NCBI RefSeq assembly: GCF_905220415.1
Contig: NC_059541.1
Coordinates: 4,848,501 to 4,912,500 of the forward strand
Reading direction: 5' to 3'
DNA: 64,000 nucleotides
Source of the DNA: Colias croceus
Lineage: Eukaryota > Arthropoda > Insecta > Lepidoptera > Pieridae
Shown one piece after another: positions 24,075 through 35,610 of this stretch. The notes below the pieces were generated by a model that saw nothing but the letters and a program-made list of their open reading frames with translations, had not been told where the DNA came from and searched no databases. The stretch's first letter is position 1. The number at the start of each line of letters is the position of its first letter. Made by a program: the position numbers and the translations under genes.

Positions 24075-24382
24075 TAATACCGCAGTGTTATAATAAACAT
24101 TCAATGTTACTAAGCGCCCTATTTCCTTTCATTACGGTTATGTCAATAATTTCGCTATTCACATCTTGTCTTAAGATATAACCACATATAACAATCACAC
24201 AGATGTAACATTTTAAACTCGAAAATTCGAAATCAATAGTTCTAATATAATATTATAGAGACAAAGGTATGACATTCTTGGTTACACTGATTATTTCGTT
24301 TTATAAGAATTCGAATTACGGGTCACAATAGATATCATACACCTCACTTTGCAAAATAGGTTCCATTAAAAAATACTGTTTA

Positions 24383-25343
24383 TTAACCCTTAGCTGGTAT
24401 CGCCTTTTTTGGCAACACTACCGGTATCGTGGGTCAAATTCTACCCATACCAAACAATCTGTTGTAGAACGTTGATTTTTTATTATTTGTATAAAATATG
24501 GTTAGATAAGAAATAAAAAAATATTTTTTTACAAAATTAACTTTATTTAATTTTAGAATATAAAAAAAATATCATGTTTTACACGCATTTGTAAATAACC
24601 TTATTTTTTGGCAGATTTTGGTTAGTGTGAACTTAAAACATAAAAAAAATATAAATGTTAGAAAAACTTTAAATAAAATATATTTATGGCACTTCTCATA
24701 TCTTTATTATAACAAAAAAATAAATTGCTTCTGAAATCAGCATAAAATAAAAAAAATGACAACCAAAACCAAAATGACTTCTACCATCAACTATCATCCT
24801 CATTTTCTTCACTCTCATCTCTCGTATTTTCGTTCCTCGTATATTTTCTATTATTCTCGTATCTCCTCTTCGTTTTCACTATCGTCAGAACTTACTCCAA
24901 ATACACTGTCTTCTGAGCAACTAACAGATTAGGGATTGTCTCGATCGCTGATGATTTTGTCGTCACAAAGTTGGTTTACATTTGGTATTCTTTCATTTTT
25001 CAATTCCAAATCATCACTTAAGTCGTCCATTAACTCCTCGATTTGTCTGTCGTTCAAAAAGCCCTTCAATGTAGTACAAATAAACAATAAAACAAAAGAA
25101 TTAAGTAATTACACTCAGTGAAAAAAGTTACTTATTTGGTGTCGTGGGTCGAACGTGACCCAGAAAGCTACTTACCTCCGCTCCTAAGATAGTCACAGTG
25201 CTGCACATCCACCCCCCGCTGCAGCTAGCGACGCACTGAGAATACTTAGAAGCGCACAGTCGTTGCATAAATATTTAAAGAATTATAACCGAAAATGTTC
25301 GCTTCTGGGTCAAATTTGACCCACGATACCTGCTAAGGGTTAA
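24383..25343 (-). mobile_element. Decayed piggyBac-like element
   Basis: Bounded by TTAA on both sides (24383-24386, 25340-25343). Inverted ends start CCCTTAGC(T/A)GGTATCG and continue with CGTGGGTCAAATT..ACCC, the CCC-beginning TIR and TTAA target typical of piggyBac. At 953 bp it is far shorter than an autonomous copy (about 2-2.5 kb). A minus-strand acidic N-terminal transposase relic lies inside. An internal GTGGGTCGAACGTGACCCA repeats the TIR motif. A splice-donor-like GGAG|GTAAGT (minus, near 25175) suggests a 5' intron. Confidence 0.8.
24851..25069 (-). pseudogene. piggyBac transposase N-terminal relic
   Basis: The minus-strand frame reads FLNDRQIEELMDDLSDDLE and continues in acidic Ser/Asp/Glu-rich sequence (SSDDSENEEE). 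It is the typical acidic N-terminal region of piggyBac transposases, which precedes the DDD catalytic core. The frame is broken by at least one stop (24931-24929) and ends at 24853-24851. The catalytic domain and the C-terminal cysteine-rich domain are absent. Position and strand fit the surrounding TTAA-flanked element. Identification rests on composition plus context, not on a catalytic motif. Confidence 0.6.
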
Positions 25344-27023
25344 ATTAGGTACATATTACTAATGCCTTTTACATAAACATCAAGAGAGGAGCCGTCGCGT
25401 CGTTTAGGAAATGAGCGTCAGCTTTTTATCTAAATGGCGGAACGGGAACGTAAAAATGGCGTAAAATTTCCATTTGATACAATAAATAATGAAATAAAAC
25501 CTTCTATCACCCACATACGGCTGCTTAATGTACTACAAGTTATGACTAATAACTTCCAAATAACATTGTCGTATAAAAAACAAAGAGGAAGAATATTCTT
25601 ATTTCGTTAGAGCAAATAAATGGGAACAAAAGAAAATGTAATTGTAAAACCAAAGCGGGTAATTGAAAACGTTACTCTATAAAAACAAACATAATAAACG
25701 AGGAAAATAATTGTAAACGAGTCGAACAAAACCCAAACACAATAGCGGGTCTATTCGCAACCTTTTCAGCAGCGAGTAATGAAGCCGTATCTTTAATAGC
25801 CGCGATAAGGGCGCTAAATGTTTGCGCACACGCCAAATAATAAGCGTCTCGATCATTTACCGCAGAGGGGTGAAGTTTTGACGAGAAAAAAGAATATTCG
25901 GTGGGCTTTTGATGGCGACCGCTTATCGGCAAATGAGATAAGTGCGAATTGAATAACAGCAGCCTTGTGGTCATATTTCTCTGTCATTTGGGGAAACTAT
26001 ACATAATGAATGATGGATGGCTTAATCTGTAGTTTCTATGTTAGTAAATTGGTTTGGTTGGTTTACTTCTAATTAAATATAATAAACTTTGCACCTTTTT
26101 TTACAAAGATATTTAAGATTAATAAATAATTGAATCGTTGATTTTTAATTAGTTGGTATTAATCTCTATTCCCAATTATGGTATTTATATGAATAGTACT
26201 TACTATTTTAAAAAAAGCCTCGAAAACACAGGTCGCTGAAATTACTAGTAATTAAAAAACCTTGTTTAATCAATGTATATTAAATGATTGGTTTTGTGAT
26301 TTTAACATTTTTCGACCCCAAACATAACATTAATTATATCCTTTCGTTGAAAATTACCTTAAAAATTGGATTCAGATAAACAGATGGGTAACCTTAACGT
26401 TCGGCCGATAACGTATCGAGCGCTAAACTTCTTACTTTACGATTATTTCCCAATAAAGGGAACTCTAAGTAAAAACAACTTTACAGCTATCCTTTTATTG
26501 CTGTCTTAAACGCGGTTCTTTTAGTACGATACTATTTTTCGTGTTGACATTTTCCCTTTGAGGATTTTATCTGTGATACATATAGGAGTATATTTTTATG
26601 CAAACAAAATTGCAACCTACTAAAGTTAGGTAGGTATATGAAAACGGTAAATAATTAGGTTATAATGGTGCTTACTGAAGATGTCTGCAATAAAAACTAT
26701 CTGTATAAATTAAAATACATTTCACAATTCTTATTTTATACAATCCGTGTCCAATATTAATCCTAATATAAACTACACTTAAAACTAATTGCAAAACATT
26801 CAGTCCTAAATCCACCACCCTTATACTTATCGTCACGGGCGTCATCAAAACTAAATTTCGGCAACGAGTCGCAATCCCATCGCAAATAGCGGGAGGAATG
26901 ACGTACAGACAAACTCTATATTATATTCGCGAACACACGGGTATTGCGTGCTTATGATAGAAAAATTCATTTTTGCGCCCTTTTATTATCACTGTTATTT
27001 GGTATATGTATATGTATATCACA
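25344..27023. other. Unassigned stretch, balanced block 25740-25940
   Basis: The block 25740-25940 contains CGCGATAAGGGCGCTAAATG and supports a 100-codon minus-strand frame without recognisable domains. A second small block lies near 26400-26450. Otherwise AT-rich with nothing assigned. Confidence 0.35.
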
Positions 27024-28052
27024 TACACTGGTCTGCAAAAAAATTTTTTTTCGCGCTCCTTCTTATTTTTGCACAAGATTATTATAGAAGTGATACTTCT
27101 GAACAGAAATTAAGTTTTAAAAAATTTGTATCACGTCTAGATTTTTTGTGGTTTAATTTGAAAGAAACCCATTTTTTGTTCTAAGAATACATCGTTATTT
27201 TAATAATTAGGTTTAAATATTACAAATAATGCCAAGATAACCATTAAAAACTATAAGACAATATAATTACACATTATTTACATTGTTTCAATTAGTAGTT
27301 TTCTTTTCTTTTAATATTTTATAAGGAGTTTCGCGACGAATCGATCAAGTAAAATCAGCAAGCTTAGCTGCCAACTTATTATCTGTATTTTACTATATTT
27401 TCAGTTACTTTTTCCGTATCTCCTCTCAAACTTTTGGTGAAATGTTTAATAGTGGTCACCAGATACTCTTTTTACAGCTTTAGTCTGCTTAATTTCATAA
27501 TTTAAGTCTTATCTAGGCTCCCACATTTGCAGTCCTTTAGAGACCACACTAAAGACTTTCGCTTCAATGTTGCGTCGTTTAAAAATCCATAACACGTGAT
27601 TCAATTTTACTATATGGTTGATATTATACACAAATTTTCGTCAATGTATCAGTACAATATAAAAATTTTACCAAAATATTAGGATAAAATCATCAACCGT
27701 CACCTTAAAACTTTACTTTGAACTGAGCACCGCGGAGTCATAATGAGAACTACGGAAGCCCATAAATTCCTTACAAATTAGTGTAAATAATAATGTCTTC
27801 AGTAGATATCATTCTAGTTTTATAAATTCAAGTCGTTTTTGTTATGAAAAATATCATATAGACCGAATAAAATAGCATTATTGCAAGAGAGACTACCAAA
27901 CAATACAGAATTTTGAGGTATTTAAAAACGACAATAAAAAAAATTTTAGACGTGATACAAAAAAAATGAAAGCAGATCTAGATTCAGCATGTTAAGATCT
28001 CCATGTTTATCATATTTTTATTCAAAGGAGGATTTCTTTGCAGACCAGTGTA
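27024..28052. mobile_element. Tc1/mariner-like element, no intact transposase
   Basis: Inverted ends CACTGGTCTGCAAA (27026-27039 and 28037-28050) are flanked by TA on each side, the Tc1/mariner target. A second inverted pair TTGTATCACGTCTA lies about 90-100 bp inside each end (27126-27139, 27947-27960). This resembles the double-site IR/DR arrangement of Tc1-like elements. The interior (about 1 kb) is AT-rich and has no recognisable DDE transposase frame, so the copy is dead or internally replaced. Confidence 0.75.
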
Positions 28053-30124
28053 ATTATTTCATATGGTTGGAAATATTGAACATATATCTTGGATTAGGAA
28101 CTTACAATCAGAAAATTACATACCTAATATTACAACCTGGAAAGTTTTAACGTCTTTTAGTTTTTTATGCATGTTCTAAATCTGTGTTCTAAATATAAAA
28201 TATTACTAAAGACACTTATAAATTGCCGTACGTATAAAGTATTATAATTAAAATCATAAATACAGTAATTTTCTTTTACCATTTAGATTGCTCGAATGTT
28301 TCGCCTACTGTAACATTTGTTGCACAATCTTGCCCTTCATATGTCACAGCAGTGAATAGCCAGATGAATATTGTTTCAAACGGAATTAGACACGCACCGC
28401 GGGGACGGGATCACTTATAATTGTTATTTTATTCATAGAAACAACAGTCCTACGGGACGTTGGATAGGTGAACAAATATTTTGACTCGTTGAGCACCTTT
28501 TAGCGCGACTCATGTTGTGGAGGACCTATCGTAGAGTGTTATTTAACAGTTAGTACTTACATTTTGTTTTGAAAACGTTTCATATTAATCCATTTTATAT
28601 GACAAATGAGTTATGAATTGAATTCACTTTTTATCTATTAAACGTAAGTAGTTCGTTTTCAGTGAATAGCCCATAAGAAATACCTAGTAGTCAACAAGAA
28701 ATATTAAAATTCATCACGTAAGTCTATATTATTCACATCACAAGCGAGGCAGATTACGAGGCTCTGTAGCCAGCAGATAACCCAAACTTGTAGGACGGTA
28801 TCCCGCGCAATCATCCCACAAATCCCGTATCATTAAGTATCGCTAAGAAAGCGATTCGCGGACCATTACCATGTTAATAACGTGGGGGAAAGTGCAATTA
28901 ATCAAGTTGACATTTAGCCACCTCGGGCACCGTACTAACCTCAGTGGTTTACGCAATTTTATGCATAGAATCCGCATTGGGATACGAAGATGAATTTGGT
29001 GGTGTGACTTGATTCGAAATAGTTTATTCAACCCCTTTCTTGATCACGGTTTGATTTAATTTCCTAGGTTAGAATTGGTATTTTTTTTTTCACCTAATAT
29101 AATGAACCTAACTAGGGTATCATTATTGAAAATTACGATCTAGCCTTAGGTAATGAAGTATTTTAATAGTAGATACGTCCACTCAATGATCTAACTAAAG
29201 TGATATTTATTTCTGTTTAGAATTATTGTTTTCTAGTATTTATCTGATTGTATAATTCACAAAAACTTATTTTATGCTTTATGATATACGTATAATTCAT
29301 TATTCAACAACATTACAGCAAACTCTAGAAATTAATCTTCAGTAATTACCAGACGGACGGTTTATATGAATTATCTTTTTATTTGTACGATATTTGACTA
29401 GTTTGTTTGCAATTAATGCGGAATATTATTTCGACAATAAAGCTCTTTATTCGTCAGTTTTAAATTATTCAACACAACAATTCATTGCGGGCTTCAAAAA
29501 ATACAAAGTAAGCCAATTACACAGAGAACGTAGCCTTTTTATCCCCCTTATTTAAATTATAAAACCTCGAATTCAAATCCAACATAACATAATGTGTATA
29601 ATCTGGCCGCGACGGTCAAAAGCTGATATTCCTCCTTTTAATCCCTGTCAGATTATTTAAATTCCCACCTGCGAGCACCCGCTTTCCTTTTTTCGGAGAC
29701 TTTTTATTTAACAAAATAAAATATAAAAATATTCCCGTATTTGTTTTGGACGGACGGAATCCTTTAATTTTCGGCACGGCTGCGTGACAGTTCACCCACT
29801 GTGTGCCTGCAGTTTGTGGGTCGCTTTGAGATAAATATTTTGTCATTTTTATATTACGTTATAAATAATTAAATTGTTTTATGGTTCAGAAAACTTTCCT
29901 ACATTTTTACTCGCTTTGATTAAAAGGGGAAATGCCAGCAGACTTTGAAGTTGCCAATAATGCTTTAGTAGAGGACAGAGGTATTTTTATAATTAATATA
30001 GGGAAGATTAGGTACGTAATAAAATAGGATACTTAATTGAATAGTTAAATACCGGTGACAGAGAAGACATACCTATAATAAATTGTCATAAGCAAAATTA
30101 AGCAATTGATGGCATTGAGATATA
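28053..30124. other. Unassigned stretch
   Basis: AT-rich with slightly balanced patches near 28380-28530, 28740-29030 and 29600-29850. The last carries a 76-codon minus-strand frame without domain. No repeat or exon recognised. Confidence 0.35.
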
Positions 30125-30170
30125 CATATGGAGACGACACCGCCTACATCACTTATGTTCCGCTCAACAT

Positions 30171-30184
30171 ACGCCATATGGCGT
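30171..30184. promoter_or_regulatory. 14-bp perfect palindrome upstream of THAP exon
   Basis: ACGCCATATGGCGT reads the same on both strands, contains an E-box (CATATG) and sits 46 bp before the ATG. Possibly a self-binding or promoter site; inference only. Confidence 0.3.
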
Positions 30185-30229
30185 AACTGCACGCTCATTT
30201 TTTATTGTGAAAAGTGAAACGCATCAAAT

Positions 30230-30305
30230 ATGCCATCGTGTGTGTTACGATATTGCACAAATAATACAAATAATACGGAAAAGTGCAAAGGAATAACTTT
30301 CATCG
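30230..30305 (+). pseudogene. THAP zinc-finger first exon, frameshifted relic
   Basis: Translates as MPSCVLRYCTNNTNNTEKC then KGITFI. It begins like a THAP C2CH zinc finger: Met-Pro-Ser-Cys, C-x4-C (residues 4 and 9) and a KGITF block. THAP domains bind DNA in P-element transposases and in host regulators. The exon ends at 30305 in front of GTAAGT. Family members normally read GITFHR at this point. Here one base is missing, because ACTTTCATCG would give TFHR if it had one more T, so the frame is shifted just before the intron. The second C-x2-H pair would be in a downstream exon that I could not find. Probably a broken copy or transposon fragment. An assembly error of one base is the alternative. 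Confidence 0.6.
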
Positions 30306-30389
30306 GTAAGTACCTAACTAGATAATAATTTTAAAACTTAGAGCAAAAAAATGGCGCACAGATTTTGTTCGTGGTGTCTCCTCCATACG

Positions 30390-33300
30390 TAGTACTATTA
30401 TCTCAATGATTGATGGTCATTTTATAAGAAAAGAAAGTAACTTTTATATGCGCTAATTCTATATTATGTATGTCGCAAATAAAATAAAATTAACACATTT
30501 TCACCATTAGACAATATTTCACTTCATGTTCCATGCTACATCTTGCTACGGAAACACTAATGAGATTTAATCTTATCATTGTCAAACAATTTTATAGTAG
30601 AGCTTTGTAAGAATTATCTCCTCAGTCAGGTCAGGGCAGGTTGCTAAAATGAAAAATGTAACACAGCTATTAATATGATTTCTTTTATCCCAACAATTTT
30701 ACGTTAGTCCCAACAACTACCTTGAATTCATTTCATGAAATGGCTACACATTCGCATTCCTTTTAAATGAAATATCACCTTTCAAAACTTTCGCATACGT
30801 ATTATTTTTATTATTCTCTAAGCTATATGTAACATTCGCGCACTCGGAGCGTTCAGTGTACCGCGAGAAAATTTCGTAATGAAAACAACTTTTTGAATTA
30901 ACGTCGCAATGGAGTTTTTCCATTCGACTCTCCATTGAAAGTATAAAACTCCTGTATCGAGCATAAAGTTATGCAGAAGCTGAAAGCACCGTTTAAAATC
31001 GTTCGTACATATGAAGTTTAATTTTTATTTCATATGCCACGCGAAATGAAGGGGTCGTTTGTTGCGAGAAATTTTCTTAACTATATATAGAAATACATTT
31101 ATTAGTTGTTGGTACTTATATTTACGTGAAATGTTATATTGACTTATCAATATTTTGGAAATGGTATCAATAACATTGCGACTTTCTATTGAACCGATGT
31201 ACAAAGAGCGGCCACAACAAGAGAACCGATAAATCATTTGCCAACTTCAAATAGAAACGTCATATTATTTCCACAAAAGATTTAACTCGAAAATAAATTA
31301 TATTTTCCCCTTTCCGTTTGCCATTGTTCATGGACGTGTGGAAGCCGCACCATTCTCTGCGATATTTAAAAAACCATTAAGTGCACGCTTTTGTATAGAA
31401 AAATTCAGACGGCAATGTCTAATAGTTTTATGAAAACAAAGAGGATTCCACTATGTGTTTATCACTGTTCAACTCTCCAAGTGGCACATTGCTTAAAAAT
31501 TTGAAAGTCAAAAAATCGGCAAACAGCAAATCACAATGACTGAAAAAATTTAGATGCAAGATTTGAGATTTTTATTTTTACAAATAATTAGTATCTCGAA
31601 AATCTTTTTCTTACCATATACTTTATCTAACAATTATATTGGTTACTACTATCTTTCTTTGTACAAACATATAAATCTCATCAGCTATTTTATGTGAGAA
31701 TTAAACATCTAATTTTAATTATTTGAGCAGAATAAATGTTAATAAATTAAAATAATTTTAAATAAATTAAAATAAGTTTAAATTTTCAATTAATTACAAA
31801 CTAAATTATCGCCGATTTATATAGCCACATAAGCATTACCAGTAAATATCACATATTCTCTACATAGAGTTATTTACTAAGGTTTACAATGAACATTATA
31901 CGGATAATTGTGTGCCAACAATACGTTATCCGCACATATTTTTCCTTGCCGTGTTTAGCAACAGATCCACGAATCGCGCCATAAATTTAACGCTAGCCTG
32001 ATTTACAGCCTCCGACTAAATGTTTGATTTGTGCTCATAAATCGAGATGAGCGTTTGTCATCTACACGTTTGGTCCTTCTTGGATTTTTCGATGTATTTA
32101 ATCCAACTGTAGGATTTATTGTCTATTTGCCTTTTAATTTTGAAAAAACAACATTATTTTTCGATAAAATCACACATTACACCGAATTTTTATGCAATCT
32201 ACTATACACAGATAATATTATACTATTATATTACGTAATGATAAATTATTATTATTTAACGAATATTGCAGCATAACAATACTCGTAAAAAAACAAACAA
32301 ACCTTTAACATAGCCTTTAGTTGCATTACCAACTCAGTACAAATCTTATATTTCAAGGCCGTCTAAAAGAGCAGTAATTATGCATGCGGGTATATTATAC
32401 TAACAATAGGAAAGTAACAAGTTTAATTAGCGTTTGTATTCAGTACTTACTTGTTTCGCGACTGCCTTAGAGCTCCATTCAAACCTACTTATGTGTAAGC
32501 ACGATAACGTATAGTTTCCTAACTGCTACGTCTTATTATACAGAGGAATGGGGATTATTGTGTTATTAATTAGTTTATCCATTGAATGTTCAGTATTTCA
32601 GTAGTTCTCTAATGTGAATCTCTGTGCTTATAAGTTATTACTATCAAGAAACAAACAAGTTATCTAGATAAATAGCGTACGAAACTTTTATAGAGAGCTT
32701 TATTATACATAAGCAAGTACAAATTTAATACTTTCTATAGGTAAAAATTAATCCTATATACATTACTTTTTAAATTTCATCAATATTAAACTAGGTATGC
32801 TGAAATAGACACTACTCAAACTTATTTAAATGGAAAAATGAACACAATAATGCAATTGAGTGCGGGCGCGATAATTTGCCGAACACGCGATAAATCCACC
32901 GTTTAACGCTTTTCAATTCAAACGTCACCTAAATTTGAACCAACAATAGTGCTTTATGCCATTACCATTTATTAGCCAGATAGTGGAATTTTATACTGTA
33001 CTTTTATATACTAACGTAGGTATGATTAGTTTTGTTATTGTTTATTGTATTCACATATTATACAGAAACATTCAATAAGTGATGTTACGTCAAAAGTTGG
33101 CCTAAAATCCTCTAAAGTTGTAATCTAACTAGAAATGGCATTTAAGCAAAATTTATCGCATCTTCAGAAACATTTTTATACAAAAACGTTAAACCACTAA
33201 CCCTAAGAAGCTTTGATCCCTTTTATATTACGCGGATTTATTGAAAATGCATATCGCAATATTTATACAGTTATTCGGCACTATGTAAATAGTATATTCA

Positions 33301-34130
33301 TGACAAAAATTCAAACTCTTTCTAAATATAAACATGACCTCTAAAGCGAGGTTCAAAATTAAAAGTTTAATAAACAAACGCATCGAAAGCTAATATAATA
33401 TTGATAGGTTGGATTCAGTAAGGGTCTGCGTCGCTTTTTGTTCGTTATTTATGACGCCACTGATATCGATAGCTCGAAGCGGTATCATGAAATATTAAAC
33501 GCATTACAAGTGGCATATAGGCCGAAAGATGAGGTAAGAAAAACGTTTACATTTCAACTGAGAATGAGGAATAGTGGAGATACGCCTTGAGGAAAATAAG
33601 GCATCGAAATATTACAAAATCACAAATATTCTATGATTTTTACTACTTTCCAATGAGATTAATTTTAGATCTAGCAAACATTGCTGGACAAAATTAATAT
33701 TCTTTTTATTGTTAACCTTATGTTGAACTTAGTTGAATTTCTCTTAAATCTAGAAGTAGAAGTTGAAACAAATTTTTCTCTTGCTATAAAAACTTAAAAC
33801 CTTTTTTATATCCTTAATGTCTTATCCATACAATGTTTTCTTAACAGAACTCGCAACTAAAACTGGCAACAACCGCAATAGTATCTCGTTTACGAATCAC
33901 ACAAAAGTTTATTCGTTCGCTTTTATCGCAAGTGAGGGCGTTAGAGAAAATGATTTATACGATTTATCATAAATAACTTATTTCTACCCCGCAAACACTA
34001 TCGTGGAGAAGCGATGTGGAATGTTTAGTGCAATTTAAACGAAATGAGATTGGCTGTGTAAAAATAATCGTTACCTATTGATTTACTTTTTTTACCTTCA
34101 ACAATAACAAGTTTAATTTTACAAAAATAA
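30390..34130. other. Unassigned stretch
   Basis: No further THAP exon, other exon or complete repeat recognised. A-rich and AT-rich DNA with mild balanced patches near 31300-31340, 32860-32940, 33420-33500 and 33940-34030. Direct AATAAATTAAAATAA-type repetition occurs at 31740-31790. Confidence 0.35.
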
Positions 34131-35270
34131 GGTAAACGCAGCTATCAACGACCCATCGAAAATCTGAAGGTATTACCGACCTATAAAAGTAATTCGAAAT
34201 TTATACGTTTCCAGAACTATTCTAGCTATAGGTAGGCAAAGTTATACACGAATATATTACTTGAGCATCGTATACTTTAACGTTAGAGTGAGTAACTGAG
34301 CAAAAAAGAGTTGCTGCGGGGTAGCGTGGAAGCAGGACGTGTCGTACTGTTCCGTTGTTCCTTCGGGTAAGTACTGTGAGTATCTTTTTAAGACATTTAC
34401 AAACAAATGACATCTATACTTTAATTTATATTACTAAATGGCAATGCATTTAAGTGTCAACTTTTCATTTCTTACAACATTTTATTAATAAAAAGTAATT
34501 TGAAACGATAAAACTTAAAATTAAAATGGGACGGTGTTAGCTTCACCAGTTTAAGTCGTGGCAGGTATCAACGACCCGTAAGTCGGCAATGGCAGCAACG
34601 TAACTTTTTGTTTTATTTTCTTTTATGTTATTATATCACACTAACACAAGTGGTTTTATGGACCAGTTTAAATCTAAGCTATGAGTCTTCATAAAAATCT
34701 ATTAGCGACTAAACTTTTTTGTCTAGTGTTGTGTCTTTTAGCGTTGTCAATTTATACAAAGTTATGATATTTTCGAGGATCCCTATCGAATAGTTACAGT
34801 AGTAAATCATTGTTTTTTTTTTGTTTAAACAATATGCATTTGTTCATATTTTGTATGACATCAATCAATTATTATAATCTATTTTATAGTCTGATGGTCA
34901 AATGAATTAAAATAACCATTTTTTATGGGTCGGTAATACAATTTAGGTTTATATACTTACATACTTTAATACCGACCCATGTGGGTCGGCAATAGCAACT
35001 ATAGGAAGCTATTACCGATCGAATATAGATTGTTTAGTTTCTCATCTACAAATTTAAATTCAAATTGCTTTATTTGCAGAATGTAGAATAAAGATGTTTG
35101 TATATACAGATAATATTGATCCTTAAACATTCTGCTCGTAATTGAGCGTGCTAATATATTTTTAATTTTTATTACTTTTATGACATAATAGGTGCCTATT
35201 AAAAATTATATTTTTTTTAGGTTCAATTAACATAAAACATAATATAATTAGGTATATTTTTTCCAGAAAT

Positions 35271-35342
35271 ATGGAGCCACGAAAGCGGCGAAAAGTATTC
35301 AGTAAAACACAACTCGCCGAAGCAATCAATCAAATAGCATAA
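35271..35342 (+). pseudogene. Basic mini-exon, N-terminus of a lost transposase
   Basis: The ATG frame encodes 23 residues, MEPRKRRKVFSKTQLAEAIN followed by QIA and a stop. It starts five bases after a good splice acceptor (TATTTTTTCCAG, AAAT, ATG). The Lys/Arg-rich start followed by an amphipathic helix (TQLAEAINQIA) is like the beginning of psq/CENP-B-type helix-turn-helix proteins such as pogo-like transposases. The family match is only suggestive. The frame stops before any helix-turn-helix could be completed, so it is a deletion remnant inside the TIR element. Confidence 0.4.
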
Positions 35343-35544
35343 CGAAATATCCTAGTGTTTGAAATCCTTAATTTAATATATGTGCATAATATATTAATAG
35401 TATTATGTTGATTAATTTAAAAGTTTATAATTATTTATTTCATTACTAAAAAGTACTCATTTGTTTTATTAAAAATAACTACAATAAAAAAATACGAATA
35501 TATTTGCATTTTTATTTCATTTTATTAAGATCGGTAATCATAAT

Positions 35545-35610
35545 CATCACTAGCTTCTATACATTCCATTGCTGGAAAAAGGCCTCCTCTCACATACGAT
35601 CGGGAATAGC
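35545..35610 (+). mobile_element. LINE-like fragment (GCTGG..AAAGGCCTCC motif)
   Basis: CATTCCATTGCTGGAAAAAG followed by GCCTCCTCTCACATACG resembles a very common lepidopteran retroelement string of the type CCACTGCTGGACAAAGGCCTCC. Short and diverged, embedded in the TIR element. Confidence 0.45.

Larger units (their letters stand above)
22472..24382. other. Unassigned stretch, balanced block 22700-23050
   Basis: The block 22700-23050 is GC-richer (for example AGCGGCGGGCGGGAGGTC) and open on both strands, which argues against real coding. The rest is AT-rich. A plus-strand frame at 23803-24093 has no recognised domain. Confidence 0.35.
30125..30389 (+). mobile_element. Possible THAP-carrying TIR element (deletion derivative)
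   Basis: CATATGGAGACGACACC (30125-30141) and GGTGTCTCCTCCATACG (30373-30389) are imperfect inverted copies (14 of 17). They enclose a THAP-type first exon with its splice donor. P-element-like transposons encode an N-terminal THAP domain and have TIRs, so this may be a 265-bp internal-deletion derivative. No clear 8-bp target duplication was found. It could instead be a promoter plus first-exon relic of a THAP gene. Confidence 0.35.

Noticed and set aside
23803..24093. 96-codon plus open frame
   Set aside because: No recognisable domain and no promoter or splice support beyond a weak CRE/TATA pair at its end.
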